This document shows, one piece after another, positions 1 to 11,100 of a DNA stretch of 64,000 nucleotides. The notes below the pieces were generated by a model, which was not told the DNA's origin, did not search any database, and worked only from the letters and a program-made list of their open reading frames with translations. The stretch spans positions 1,736,001 to 1,800,000 of the forward strand of contig JAINUG010000168.1 of the NCBI GenBank assembly GCA_029706075.1. Reading direction: 5' to 3'. Each line of letters begins with the position of its first letter. Positions within the stretch are counted from its first letter, which is position 1. The stretch comes from Aldrovandia affinis (Eukaryota; Chordata; Actinopteri; Notacanthiformes; Halosauridae). Position numbers and translations under genes: made by a program.

Positions 1-577
1 CCCAAAGTTCTGTCGAATTCCCAACATTTTAGTTGTGGCTTTCACCACTTCGGCCACAAAATGTGCCCCATTATCTAAACTGATTTTGTCTGGAATCCCA
101 AACCTGGGAAAAATTTCTTTGCACAAAAACTTTTCCAATGATTGAGCGTCCGGATGACTTGTGGGTACTGCTTCTACCCATCTACTGAATCTGTCCACCA
201 CTACTAGCATGTATCTTTTACTCTGGACCCGCTTAAGCATATCTACATAATCTATTAAAATATGTCTAAAGGGTCCATCAGGAGGTGGAATCTGCCCAAT
301 TGGTGCTGAAAAGGCTTTTCTAATGTTGTAGTTTGCGCAGACCTCACAGTCATTCAGCGCTTTGTCTACCATAGCAGTTAAATATGGTGACCACCACGCA
401 TACTTAATGCGTCTAATGACTTCCCCCCTTGCGCAATGGTCTCGACCATGTGCATCCTTAATCAGGGTATGGATTAGTGCTGCAGGTGCCACAAAGTGTC
501 CTGCTGGACCTCTCCATAACCCCTCATGGGGGCCCGCTTTTGTTTGTAACGCCCCTCTCCTTACCCAAACACTTTTT
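1..577 (-). pseudogene. ERV1 integrase fragment (runs off the left edge)
   Basis: Reading the minus strand gives the middle of a retroviral integrase. There is a Cys-Cys half of the HHCC zinc domain (DCEVCANYN), then IDYVDM with the first catalytic Asp near 225-255, VVVDRFSRW, and DNGAHF with the second catalytic Asp near 50-75. The third catalytic residue lies outside the window. The spacing follows gamma/epsilon-type retroviruses rather than Ty3/gypsy. It lies downstream of the RNase H segment on the same strand, which is normal pol order. It has no ATG of its own because it is part of a polyprotein. Whether the unseen remainder is open cannot be judged. Confidence 0.85.
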
Positions 578-1185
578 TCATACACACTTATTTTGCGCTC
601 CAGTAAGTGAGTGAAGGTCTCCTGCAGGGTTAGGCTCCTCTGCCAATCCTATAGATCCCATTATACAATGCCCCAGAGCAGCTCGACGTGCTACCTCATC
701 TGCCATGTTATTCCCTTCAGCTACCAAAGTGTTTGTCTTCTGATGAGCTGGGCACTTGATAATGGCTATTGCTGCAGGTAATTTCATGGACTCTAGCAGT
801 TCTGAAATTGCTCCTCCATGTGTGACTGGAGTGCCATCAGCCCTACGAAAACCTCTTTGCTTCCAGATAGTACCATAAACATGACACACACCATAAGCAT
901 ATGCTGAATCTATGTAAATGTTGACCCGTTTTCCCTTTGCTAGTTGGCACGCAGCTGTTAAGGCTTTGATTTCGGCTAACTGAGCAGAGCACGGCTGCTC
1001 ACTCCTCACAGCTCGTGCTTCAATGAAGGAAGCGCCATCATTGTTTAACTATACTACCCCATACCCGGCATGAGTTCCTTTCTCATCCCTAAAACACGAC
1101 CCATCCACAAACAATGTAGGTTCAGCTACAATAGGTTAGTTGTACAAATCTTCTCGAGCTTTTAGAAATGTCTCAGTGGTCTGAA
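578..1185 (-). pseudogene. ERV1 RNase H domain, with in-frame stops
   Basis: The minus strand encodes the RNase H domain of a retroviral pol. LFVDGSCFRDEKGTHAGYG carries the first catalytic Asp, SAQLAEIKAL the Glu, VNIYIDSAYAYGV the second Asp, and KCPAHQK plus NNMADEVARRAA the last His/Asp region. Two stops interrupt the N-terminal part, one just before the DGS motif and one after the YGVV motif; the remaining 143 codons are open. No RT palm lies upstream on this strand: the gag zinc knuckle is reached directly. The RT and protease have therefore been deleted. Confidence 0.85.
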
Positions 1186-1770
1186 TACATTCATGAGGAG
1201 TACCTTCAGTTGGCAAAACCATTCTGGTCGCAGGTTTAGTGGGACAGTGTCTTCTGTAATGTCCGGTCCGGTTGCATCCCCAACATGCCTCGTCTCTGGG
1301 TTAGCCCTGTAATTGATCCCGTGGTGCCTGCCTGGGTAGGCCTCTTCCTCCGCCTTGTTGGGGTGGCCCCTGCCCTACCAGTTCACCAGGGGTAATTCCC
1401 TGTCGTCGTCCATACCCTCTCCCTCTTATTGGCCCTCTTCTCACTGGGGGTGGGCCAGCTTGCCAATTGAATGGAGAGGGGATTTCACCTTCAGCCTGAT
1501 TGCCGTACATTTGCATGGGCCACCACCACTGGAGCCTGTGTCTTCTCTTTATCGGCCTTCTCCCTGTCCTTTTTAACCTTGGTAAACTCCCCCAGCTGCA
1601 GCTGAGTGAGTTTGTTGCCTAGTTGCTTGCCCTGTTCATCTGCGTCTTTCTCTTCTTTCCTATACTGTTCAACATGATGCATAATGTGCTCTGAAAACAG
1701 TAGCCAGTCCATTTTCATTAATCCTACCACCTCATCCAAGCGCTTTTGCACAGGTTGGGGCAAGCTCTTT
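1186..1770 (-). pseudogene. ERV1 gag C-terminus with nucleocapsid zinc knuckle
   Basis: The minus strand has one CX2CX4HX4C knuckle, CWGCNRTGHYRRHC, at about 1247-1290. It is preceded by a Gly/Arg/Pro-rich basic stretch and a Lys/Glu/Gln-rich helical region (about 1500-1760), as expected for the end of a retroviral Gag. The region is spread over more than one frame, so indels are present. The reading then jumps to the end of pol. A SINE separates it from the capsid part at 2167-2814. Confidence 0.75.
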
Positions 1771-2166
1771 TTTTTTTTTTTTTTTTACATTTATTTAAGA
1801 TTTTTCCCCCGTTTTTCTCCCAATTTGGTAGCCAATTGTACCCTCTATTTTTATTTTCAATTCCCCACCCCCACGAGTCCGCCGCCCGTCCTCCGGGAAC
1901 GAGATTCGCATTCCTGGACCTATTTCCCCACCTTCTTTCGAGATGGAGATCTTCCACGGACTCCATTAACCTTCTCCTCGACGGACTCGTGCCGGCTCTC
2001 CCTCCCCCCTCCCCCCGGAGGCGGACAGCCAAATGGCACCTCCGATCGGGCTGACGACCAGGGCCGGTCTGGTAGAAACGCGGGTTTCGATCCGCGTCTC
2101 TGACAGGCAGCGCACACCACTCCAAAGCGTGGTGCACTAGACCACTGCGCCATCCGCCAGGCCCTG
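1771..2166 (-). mobile_element. tRNA-derived SINE inserted in ERV1 gag
   Basis: On the minus strand the element starts with a tRNA-like head: an A-box-like GGCGCAGTGGTCTAG and a B-box-like GGATCGAAACCCGC. It ends with CCAAATTGGGAGAAAAA and a poly(A) tail, seen as poly(T) from 1768. Near-identical flanks of about 15 bp, GGGCARGCTCTTTT, at about 1758-1772 and 2168-2182 are its target duplication. The tail sequence recurs in the SINEs at 40.7 and 43.4 kb. Confidence 0.85.
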
Positions 2167-2814
2167 GGGGCAGGCTCTTTTTAAGCATTAGTTTGAACAG
2201 GTTCCGTGTGATGTCGTTTGCATTCCAAGGACTCCCTGTCTCCTTCCTCCATCTGCGCTGAAATGTGTGTAAAAATTTTGGCACACTCTCACCTTTTTTC
2301 AGCTCTTCTCCTTCTAACTTTGAGGGATCCAATTTGTCCGGGTACAGTCGTCGAAGTTGCCCCCACACCTTAGTTCGGTGTCCGTTGAACCCCACGTAAT
2401 CTGCCACGTGCCCATCCCTGAGGTGGCTCAATCCTGTCTGCTGAAAGATGCCGTCAGTCACATGTTTCCCTACCACATGCATCAGTAGGGCCTTCATGTC
2501 GCCCAGCGTCAATCTGATTCCCCCTGTGCTCTCTTCTAGGGCTGTGATCAACTTTCCAGCCCCTTCTGTGAGGTCTGGCAGCCTTCCCGCTAGCCCCACC
2601 ATGTCCATGAATGACCAGGGCATTTTTTGACCACTATAGGGTTCATACTCACCGGGTCTCCCTCACCTTCACTCTCCTCATTTGTCACCTCAGAGTCATC
2701 ATCTTCTTTTTCCTCTGGCCTGCTGTTCTTTTCCATCACCTGTCTCCCTATTGCTGGTTCCTTTGGGACCTGTTTACCATTTCTCAATGTTGTAAAATCT
2801 CCCGATGCTCTATT
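2167..2814 (-). pseudogene. ERV1 gag capsid region
   Basis: Minus-strand translation gives an acidic linker (2640-2800; runs of Asp/Glu) and then a helical capsid-like segment (about 2170-2625) with a YVGFNGHRTKVWGQL stretch and a QRRWRKETGSPW stretch resembling the major homology region. A frameshift near 2620 separates linker and capsid. The N-terminal half of the same gag resumes at 5943 after the gypsy insertion. Length and order (basic MA, proline-rich linker, CA, CCHC knuckle) fit a retroviral Gag. Confidence 0.7.
2810..2814. repeat. 5-bp target duplication of the gypsy element (left)
   Basis: CTATT lies immediately before the TG of the left LTR and recurs at 5943-5947 immediately after the CA of the right LTR. 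Five bases is the usual Ty3/gypsy duplication size. Confidence 0.9.
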
Positions 2815-3449
2815 TGTCACGGTTTAACCTTGCTCAGCCGCTGGAGGGCGCTTGACCATGTGATGGCTTGTTTTCTTTGGTTTTGTGTCAGGAATCATTG
2901 TTAAAGCCACCTTCCTTATATAGTCTTTCGTCGGTGTGTTTTCTGATCACGTCCAGCTGTGGATTATCAGTGCTCATTCCGCATCTTATTTAAATTCTGC
3001 GTTTTCGTCACACAAACGCTTCTGTGTAAACCATTATTACGCTCTAGCCGGTACTTCTAACTAAGGGTTAGTTTTCCACTATGTGGTCTCTCAGTTAAAG
3101 AGAGAAGGTACTTAGCATTATTTCAAACAAAGGGTTAGCTTACCACTCTGTGGTTCTCTCAGTTAAAGAGAGACGGTATTATTTAGTTATCTTTACTCTT
3201 TGTTTGACGGGGCTATTGTTCCCCAGAGCTAAACTATAGCTATTTGTGTTTCAATGCACCTCGTTGAGGAGCGTCCGCCCTACTAGGGTTGTTGCTGTTG
3301 GGTTTATTCCCGTGGAGTTTGTCCCGGGGCTTTCTTTTGTTTCCCCGCTCCTTAGTCTGTTCTCAGATTTAGTGGCTGGTCGCTTGCGTCCAGCTTTTAG
3401 ATAACCGTGAAATCTGCGTGTGGCTCTTCCACCTTCGACCCACACTACA
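2815..3449 (+). repeat. Left LTR of the gypsy element
   Basis: TG...CA termini. It matches the right LTR with scattered substitutions and an extra stretch of about 20 bp near 3190-3215 absent from the right copy. An internal GGTTAG...CTCTCAGTTAAAGAGAGA motif is repeated twice within each LTR. Confidence 0.92.
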
Positions 3450-3465
3450 GTACACAGAAGTCAAC

Positions 3466-4500
3466 ATGACAGAGCCAGCAAAAATCACGAGTATCGAATT
3501 TATTGTGGCTGCACAACAAACATTATTAGCCGACCAAGCGGAGACCATTCAACAGTTGCATTTCCAACTAGCAAACGCCAGTGAGCAACAAAAGGAGACT
3601 TATGCGAGATTGTTCGCTATGGAAAGCTCTATGAGAGAATTAGTGGAGAGCTGTTCCCGACTAGCTAATGCGCAAACACCCGGCGCTTCCCATATTCAGG
3701 TTACCGAGGATCATACAGTTTCACAAGCACTTCTCTCCCCTCGTGAACCTAAAATCCAACTTCCTCCATGTTATGATGGAGAGTCGGACAAATGTCGAGG
3801 TTTTACTTCACAATGCATGATTGTTTATAGGGCTCAACCCTCTTCTTACCAGTCTGAGAATTCGTGAGTTGCTCTTATTTTATCTCTCCTGACCGGTGCT
3901 GCACTCGAGTGGGCTGTTCCGCTCATACGATCGCAGGCACCGATTTTAGACGATTCCACGAAACTTATGAAGGAGATGGAGGTGGTGTTTGATCACGAAA
4001 TCTCGGGAAAAGAGGCAGCTATGAGACTGGTGTGGATTCGTCAGGGTTCGCTTAGCGTAGCGGAGTTTTCTATCCGATTCAGGTCACTAGCAGGTGAGAC
4101 AGGCTGGCCGGAGGGTCCGCTTAGTACGCTATTCACCAACGCTTTATCGGAGCCAGTTAAAGACGCGTTGGCGGCTCTTGGTTCACCAGATACACTTGAT
4201 GCCTTGGTTTCTACCGCGATAAGGATTGACAACCGCATTCGAGAATGGGAGAAAGATCGGCATGACAAACGGAATCGTTCCACGTCTAAGGCCGTCTGGT
4301 TTCCCCAGCCCACTATAGTTCCCGAAACATCGCCAAGCTCTCTGGATGGGCTCGATGAACCCATGCAAGTAGGCAGCTGGTCTATACAGGACTTGAAAAG
4401 GGCCAACCCTCGCTCAGAATGGTGTCGCTATTGTAGACGAAAGGGTCACACTAAATTGAATTGTCCTAAACTTACAGGAGAACGGTCAGCCCCGCTAGTA
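3466..4500 (+). pseudogene. Gypsy Gag, one premature stop
   Basis: The frame opens at ATG 3466, only 16 bases after the LTR. It encodes an N-terminal coiled-coil-like segment, then LPPCYDGESDKCRGF and a Sushi/PEG10-type capsid with IRQGSLSVAEFSIRFRSLA and an AIRIDNRIRE helix, then a CCHC knuckle CRYCRRKGHTKLNC near 4427-4468. A single TGA at 3865-3867 interrupts it; the codons on both sides are in the same frame. The rest of the domain is intact, so the stop looks recent or the copy was mobilised in trans. Confidence 0.85.
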
Positions 4501-5316
4501 GGTCGAAAGACACTAGCGAGACACCATACTACATCCCTTCAAACATTTTTACCTGTAGAGTTGTTATGGAATAAACAATCCACTAAGATCAACGCCTTTT
4601 TGGATTCAGGGGCGGTGGATTGCTTTATGGATGCCAGGTGGGCTCGGGACGCAAGGTTACCGGTGCGTTCTCTTTCTCAGCCCCGTTGTATTATGGCACT
4701 CGACGGTTGCTCACTGGGTACAGGGATTATTAAAGAAAGCACTGAAAATGTGTGTATGCGTGTTTCTTATAAGGGTCACTCTGAACTAATTAAATTCTTC
4801 TTAGTTGACTCGCCTACATATCCCCTTATATTGGGTCATTCATGGCTTAGTCAACATAAGCCACATATCAATTGGGGAGAGAGGAGAGAAGTAATCAGTC
4901 AGTGGGGTCCTCAGTGTACCCACCATTGTCGACAGGACTTATCTTCTTTTTACAGTCAGGGCACTGAGAGTGAAATTAGTTCGCTCGCGGATGAGGCAGA
5001 CATGTGTCCTTTGGATCGGGACACACCCTCTCAAATATCAGAGTTTGATCGCTCTCCAGAGCTCATTGCTCCCGCCGCTCAGACCCTGGCTTCAGTTTCT
5101 TGGAACATTGAATCCGTTGTGCGTAAGGCACAACGTCTGGAACCGGACCCAGGTGGTGGACCTCCAGGTGTTAATTTTTTTGTGCCATCTGAAGTGCGGG
5201 CCTTTGTTCATCAGAGGGTTATCACTGACAGGCGTCGTCATCCGGCGCTTTCGCATCGTGTTAGTCGTGATTTCCACCAACATGGTTCAGAGGGTTCGGC
5301 TGGGTCCGCTCCTTAA
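4501..5316 (+). CDS. Gypsy aspartic protease region, ends without RT
   Basis: This continues in the Gag frame without a break. It contains INAFLDSGAVDCFMD: the retropepsin D-S/T-G motif occurs as DSG. About 80 residues later comes YPLILGHSWL, the usual second conserved protease block. The reading then passes through about 130 residues with no RT motif and stops at 5314-5316, just before the purine tract. In related elements the RT would begin here, so the 3' end of the coding region looks like a deletion joint. Confidence 0.8.
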   Translation, partial: GRKTLARHHTTSLQTFLPVELLWNKQSTKINAFLDSGAVDCFMDARWARDARLPVRSLSQPRCIMALDGCSLGTGIIKESTENVCMRVSYKGHSELIKFFLVDSPTYPLILGHSWLSQHKPHINWGERREVISQWGPQCTHHCRQDLSSFYSQGTESEISSLADEADMCPLDRDTPSQISEFDRSPELIAPAAQTLASVSWNIESVVRKAQRLEPDPGGGPPGVNFFVPSEVRAFVHQRVITDRRRHPALSHRVSRDFHQHGSEGSAGSAP

Positions 5317-5327
5317 GGGGGGGGTCC
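5311..5327 (+). other. Polypurine tract of the gypsy element
   Basis: TTAAGGGGGGGGTCC lies directly upstream of the right LTR TG, the normal position of the plus-strand primer. Confidence 0.7.
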
Positions 5328-5942
5328 TGTCACAGTTTTACCTTGCTCAGCCGCTGGAGGGCGCTTGACCATGTGATGGCTTGGTTTCTTTGGTTTTGTG
5401 TCAGGAATCATTGTTAAAGCCACCTTCCTTATATGGTCTTTCGTCTGTGTGTTTTCCGATCACGTCCAGCTGTGGATTATCAGTGCTCATTCCGCATACT
5501 ATTTAAATTCTGCGTTTTTGTCACACAAACGCTTCTGTGTAAACCATTGTTACGCTCTAGCCGGTACTTCTAACTAAGGGTTAGTTTTCCACTATGTGGT
5601 CTCTCAGTTAAAGAGAGAAGGTACTTAGCATTATTTCAAACAAAGGGTTAGCTTACCACTCTGTGGTTCTCTCAGTTAAAGAGAGAGGGTATTATTTAGT
5701 TATCTTTATCTTTCCCCAGAGCTAAACTATAGCTATTTGTTTTTCAACGCACCTCGTTGAGGAGCGTCCGCCCTACTAGGGTTGTTGCTGTTGGGTTTAT
5801 TCCCGTGGAGTTTGTCCCGGGGTTTTCTTTTGTTTCCCTGCTCCTTAGTCTGTTCTCAGATTTAGTGGCTGGTCGCTTGCGTCCAGCTTTTAGATACCCG
5901 TGAAATCTGCGTGTGGCTCTTCCACCTTCGACCCACACTACA
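5328..5942 (+). repeat. Right LTR of the gypsy element
   Basis: It begins TGTCACAG and ends CACTACA, followed by CTATT. It pairs with the left LTR over its whole length. Confidence 0.92.
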
Positions 5943-7285
5943 CTATTGGATCGTGCTATATCAAACAGTGCCGCAAAACTGTTCTCTATTGCCTGATTCA
6001 TTTTATTTCTCAATCTTGTAAAGTGTTCATTTGTGAGCCTGTCTGTTTGAGCCAGAGCAGGGGCCTGCTCCTTCCTTGCGGCTGCACTCTCTGGACCCTG
6101 CCTCCCATTCGTCAATGTCAAAAGATCATCTAGCTCACAACTCTCACTGCCGCCGTGGTGCAGTCGCTCCTCCATTTCCCTAATGCGCCTGGCATGGCTA
6201 TCTTGCACCCAAGCCAAAGTTTCCTCTAACTTTCCCATGCTGCTTCCATGGCCCATTCGTTTCTCTTTGCTCACCTTTATCTGACTCAGGGTGGCCCCCA
6301 TATCTGGCAGACTGATTCTCTTTCCTGCCCGTGGCTTCCCTATATACACTTCACCAAACATAAGCTTTCTCCTAGTGCCTAGGGCAGCTTCCTCTTCCTC
6401 TTCACTACTGCTCAGGCCATCCCCTGGAGTGGAGGTGTATGGTATATTAGATCTGATTGGAGTTTTATCTCGCTTCGCTCCTTTCCTTAATTTCTGATCC
6501 ACCTTATCATATTCATCTCGGTCTGCTGCTGATCCCGTTCCCCTTAGTTGTGCTTTAGCATATTCTTGTTGGTCTGCATCTGAACCTGAACCTCCGCTTG
6601 CTAACCCCAGTTCTCTTTCCAAATTGGGATACAGGCAGTTCATTTCTCTCTCCTGATCTCTTAACGGTGAGTAAGCTATAAGCACTGGTTTGGAGCTCAG
6701 CTTTGACCTCCTTTTCCCCTCACATAGAATCTGTGAGTCCTCACTGTTCACCATCACCTTAAATTTTCCTGCCATTGGCTCAAACTGCACTTCTCCTACC
6801 AGCTCCGCCATGCCTTTTTCCCGCACTGTTACGGAGGGGTATTGACCTGCTCTGAATGGGTTCCTGTTATCTGGATAGGGTGGCGGGTCGGGCATGAGTC
6901 CCAGCGCCCCTGGTTCTTTCTCCTTCTCCTTATTCTCAAGCATTTCTCGTATTATCTTAACTCACTCTCTGTATTGGTTACCTTCCTGTTTAAACCAACC
7001 CAACACTTCCTGCTATTTTGCCTTTTTTCCTATACCTTTGCTACTTGTGTTATTAGGTTTGTGATGCCTGATTATAGTTTCCATCTCCTCACAGCTAGTA
7101 GGGTCAAAGGTGCCCTCACTAGGCCACTGGTGGCCTCCTGCTGTTCTTTTGTTCCACTTTTTCATGTATTTCTTAATTTGTTTTTTATGTTTGGGGTGAC
7201 GCCTTGCTATCACCTCAGCTGGGGTGAACACGCCTGCCTCCTCAGCACAAGTGCTCTTCTCCATCTTTCCTGCTTTTGCCCCCAT
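5943..7285 (-). pseudogene. ERV1 gag N-terminal half (matrix and linker)
   Basis: The minus strand starts at ATG 7285 with MGAKAGK; glycine 2 is the usual Gag myristoylation site. A basic matrix-like domain follows. Two in-frame stops lie near 7013 and 6965. The same frame then runs open from 6943 down to the gypsy insertion at 5943. It contains DPPPYPD (a PPPY late-domain motif) at about 6880, a YSPLRDQE stretch, acidic segments and a Lys/Arg-rich region. Beyond 5943 the frame reads into the antisense of the gypsy LTR and is not Gag. Confidence 0.8.
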
Positions 7286-7840
7286 GGACCCTTATCTGGC
7301 GCTGCTAGCTAAAAAATCTAAAAATCTCTCTAATACTGTTTGCCTTTTTGTTTGATTCCCGCTCTATAATTTATCTGTGAACTTGACTCATAAGTTAGGG
7401 TTTCAGAAACCACAGGCTCTTACCTAGAGTCTTTGAAATGAGAGCCGGTCAGGCTGGGGAGGTGTGACCCCGTGTTTGGCATGTGTGAACAAAAATAGCC
7501 AAAGAGCTGAAAACTATTGGATAAACTAAACTAAAATCAAATGATACCATGGAAAGGGTGTTAACCATGCTTGGGGAGCAAACTGAGGATGAAAAATAAG
7601 TTTTAAATGAAACCGGGAAAATAGAAACTCCAAGGGGAGCAGATGTAATAACTCCAAAGTTAATAAATCCAAATATAAGGAAAATGGTTTATTAATAAAC
7701 CATTAAGCTCAAAACAAACATAAAGAAATGCTGGAAAGTGCGCCAAATTGTAAAGAATTGAAAGCTGAAAAGTGCTTCAACTGGTGAAATTGAAACCGTC
7801 TCTGTCTGTCTCTTTTCCTTTTATTTTACTCCTAGCTCTC
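7286..7840. other. ERV1 leader or flank, nothing coding seen
   Basis: AT-rich sequence upstream of ERV1 gag on the minus strand. I could not find a primer binding site or an LTR boundary. An A-rich block near 7720-7785 has weak similarity to one near 8160-8205. Confidence 0.4.
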
Positions 7841-7930
7841 ACTCCACCAGCCCTCCCCTTCAGATTTTATTTTCTCTGGCTCTGTTGGCCAGCTACCAAG
7901 TCTTTTCCCCCCTCTAAATTGACCCCCCTT
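7841..7930 (+). repeat. Left arm of a diverged inverted repeat around the polymerase cassette
   Basis: About 85 bp, including TCTGTTGGCCAGCT and CTCTAAATTGACCCCCCT, match the reverse complement of 14205-14295 at roughly three bases in four. Both arms preserve a similar short reading frame (DFIFSGSVGQLPSLFP here), so they may be coding duplicates rather than transposon ends. Confidence 0.6.
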
Positions 7931-8173
7931 CGTGCACACTCTACTCCGTGCTATTTCCGGCCCCCCAACAATATTTTCTCTTTTCTCTCGCTGGGCATTT
8001 ACAACCGCGGAACTTTCAAAAGTAAAGTTATGCCAGCGAACCATTTCCCCAACACGCTAAAAACAGTATCCCTAGAATATCTAATTTAAGGAAACGAAAT
8101 AAATAAAAGCTGGGAAGGGTTGTACTTAAATTCCGAAGACCAGGGAAACAAATAACAAATCAAAACAGATGCG

Positions 8174-11100
8174 CTAAAATGGGAAAAAATCGAAGCTGAA
8201 ATACGCTCCTGAATAGTACTGTAATAACGGGACCAAATATAGAAACCTGTGATATAAAACACGCTTGTTATAAACTACTCTAAACTTTTTAACAAGTGGG
8301 GTGTTTTTTAATGTGAGGGCTTTTTTAACACGAGTTATGGTCTCTGATCGAGCGATAACATGACGTGTGGAGTCCCCGTGTACCACAAAATGATCAACCA
8401 GCTCAATTAATGATTTCAAATTGATCACTTTAGACGCTTCGGCGTTTAAAGTAATCCCTTTAGCTTTCATACAACAGGTTCCCTTGAACGTCCTATAGCC
8501 GTAAGTCTTGGGGCCCCCGGAACAGAATTCGGTTATGTAATCGTCACTTGAGGTCCCCCAAATATGGGCCAAGTTCTGGTTCCTCGTCACCATCGGCTGT
8601 CACGAACACAACACTGTCTGTATCGCTATCCAGCAAGCGGCTTCCTAATGTGTTCATCAGAGCATATAGCTCGAGACGCGCATGCGCTGTTGTGAAGGCC
8701 CCTATGAATATGTTTATGTCACGTGTAGTACCTACAACACCATCGGGGTGGCGCCACTGAACCATAGCAACTGTTTCTGACACAAAAGAGAAATGTATCA
8801 CGTCTATATCGGCCGAAAAAATGTATCGGGCAAAATCCCCGGGGTCTGTCAACAATGCTGTGCTCGGTAAATTCTCCCTCATTGAAAATCTAACCCACAA
8901 AGAATTTAAAAGAAGTTTATTAATGGACCTTCGCGCTGGATTAAAATAAATGTTTGATGGGTCAAGTGTAATAGCTTCATGTTCAAAATAGTCTGCGATA
9001 TACCCCTGTTTGTCGGCCTCTGTCACAACATGTGCGGGATAGCCACTAGCTTCCTGTTTATGCCGTAAGAATGTTTTGACATAGTCTGAAAACAGAGTGT
9101 CAGATCTGTCTGGAAAATGCCAAACCTCATCCACCCTAGTTACAATGTACCCGAATTCTAAAGCTTTTAACAATTCGAGACTCACCCATGTACCTGAGAT
9201 GGACCTCTCGGAGTCAGTGTGTGCGCACACTCCTGACTGATTCTCCTGTTGTGCGCATGTGCCGCATAAAGGAAACATCAACTTGCCATGGCATCTGAAG
9301 GGCAAAACAGGATGCAACAATCGTCTAGGTGGCAGTACTGTTGCTTTGACGAACCCATAATAATTTTCCAAGGGCCCGAAATTTTGCGATATAACCTGCG
9401 GATGCCCAACGGGGTATGATTTATGTGACTGACAGTAGGGATATAAACTAGTAAAATCAAGGTAGCGAATTTTCTCACCATCACCGATCATGTGGTACAG
9501 CTTGTAGGCATTTGTACGTCCACCAAAGAGAGCATTCCTAGGGTTTAAATGCTTGGGTTTAACATATGAGGCCATAAAATCGATAACCTGCTGATTGCTG
9601 CGTTTTTCATCCTTCCACTGACACTCCCACATAACAATTACATCGAGTCCATAAACATTTTTGAGTATGTCTACCTTGTCATCGAAACGCTGTCTTAGGA
9701 CCTCGTATGGGGTTCCGGACAAAGGGTGTGTGTCCTGGGGGCTGAATGAACAGTCGTGACCGTGATGCATGCACCCCATTAAACTCTAACGCAACCCGGG
9801 CATTGTCAGCTTCGTAATAGCCGTCAAGGTAGAAATGACCTACCGCTTTCTCGCCTGTGTTTAATGCATGCTCTACAGCAACCCCCTGTGTTGTTTTAAC
9901 AAACTCCAACCATTCAATTGACACGTTTGAAAATGCTTTGTGTTGATTAATGTAAGCACCATCATATGTGTGGACTATAGTGTCTTTTGGCATACATTTT
10001 GATTTGTATACAGCCATACAACACGCTGCTAGGGTTGTTTGTGTGAATGGGTCCACCCCTGTACATTTTATGAACTCTGCACGGTATTTTAAACATGCCT
10101 CTTTCAGGAGAACCACATCATTTCTGCCATAATCAAATAGCTCTTTTTGGAAGTTGAACACATTGTTTTTAACATCTGCATACCATAGGTCAAATTCTTT
10201 TCTGGTTTTGTCTGTCATGTATTCGTAACCGTAGTAATATTTAGAAGGATATGGACCGACATATGCGTTGTTTTCGGTGGTGTTGAAGCGGTGTGGGAAA
10301 AAACCTTTATCGGCTGTTGATAGATTAAATGCTGCGGGTGTTTTAGCTAAAGCCATGGGAATAAAACTGAAGCTATCGATAAATCGCTGTTTGAATATTT
10401 CATCATACATGGAGATAATTCGCGCCTGTCACAGTCATTTTATGAGATATACCTACACTGGTCAAATACTCTGTGAGTATGTGATGGTCGTAAACCGGAA
10501 GCATTGTGAGCCATCCATGTGAAATTTTCATACTTTGAGTTTCTGAAACGTTTTACGAGGCTTTCAACACAATTAACCCCTTCAGCATGAAACTCCTCAC
10601 CCGCATAGGTGATGGCATAAACGAAATTGGCCGTGTGCTTGCCGTTCTCAAACCTGGTTTCAAAGTCATAGAATATTAGTTTTTCACTATGGTCTTTCGG
10701 TTTTGTAGGTTGTATAAAACATGTGTGCTTTGCGTCTGGGGTTAAAACCTCACAACAGTGCACACATCTGCCTGTAATACATTTGTGCTTCTTTGCTGTA
10801 ACTTGGTAGCGTCTGTTGCACACCTTACAAAATTGTACGGTATCACAGGGTGACGGTGTTAACACGCCTACCTGTGTAGGTTTAAGCATTTTGTGTTTAG
10901 TAAAGCAGTACTTTGATTGGCAAAATCGCCTGCAATCTGTGCAATAGATAACCTTTTTGGGGTGTTCATGGCAAATGGGGTCATTACAAACATTACAACA
11001 ATATATGCACTTGTGAATTCTTTTGTCGTTATAACCACTATAACAAAACGCACAAAAATAGCTGGTGCCTAGGAATGTATTCATTTTACTAACTAAATGA

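Larger units (their letters stand above)
2815..5942 (+). mobile_element. Ty3/gypsy (Sushi-like) LTR retrotransposon, gag-protease only
   Basis: Two direct LTRs (2815-3449 and 5328-5942), both TGTCAC...CTACA, flank only 1.9 kb of internal sequence encoding Gag and an aspartic protease. There is no RT, RNase H or integrase. A purine tract lies just before the right LTR. The element is inserted in ERV1 gag in the opposite orientation with duplication CTATT. It must have moved by using enzymes of another element, or it lost pol afterwards. Confidence 0.92.

Noticed and set aside
1684..2103. Plus-strand ORFs across the SINE at 1.8-2.1 kb
   Set aside because: Antisense reading of the SINE and its poly(A) tail.
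5744..5942. C-terminal end of the long minus-strand ORF 5744-6943
   Set aside because: This part is the gypsy LTR read in antisense; the same peptide is produced from the other LTR at 3251-3445. It is not Gag.
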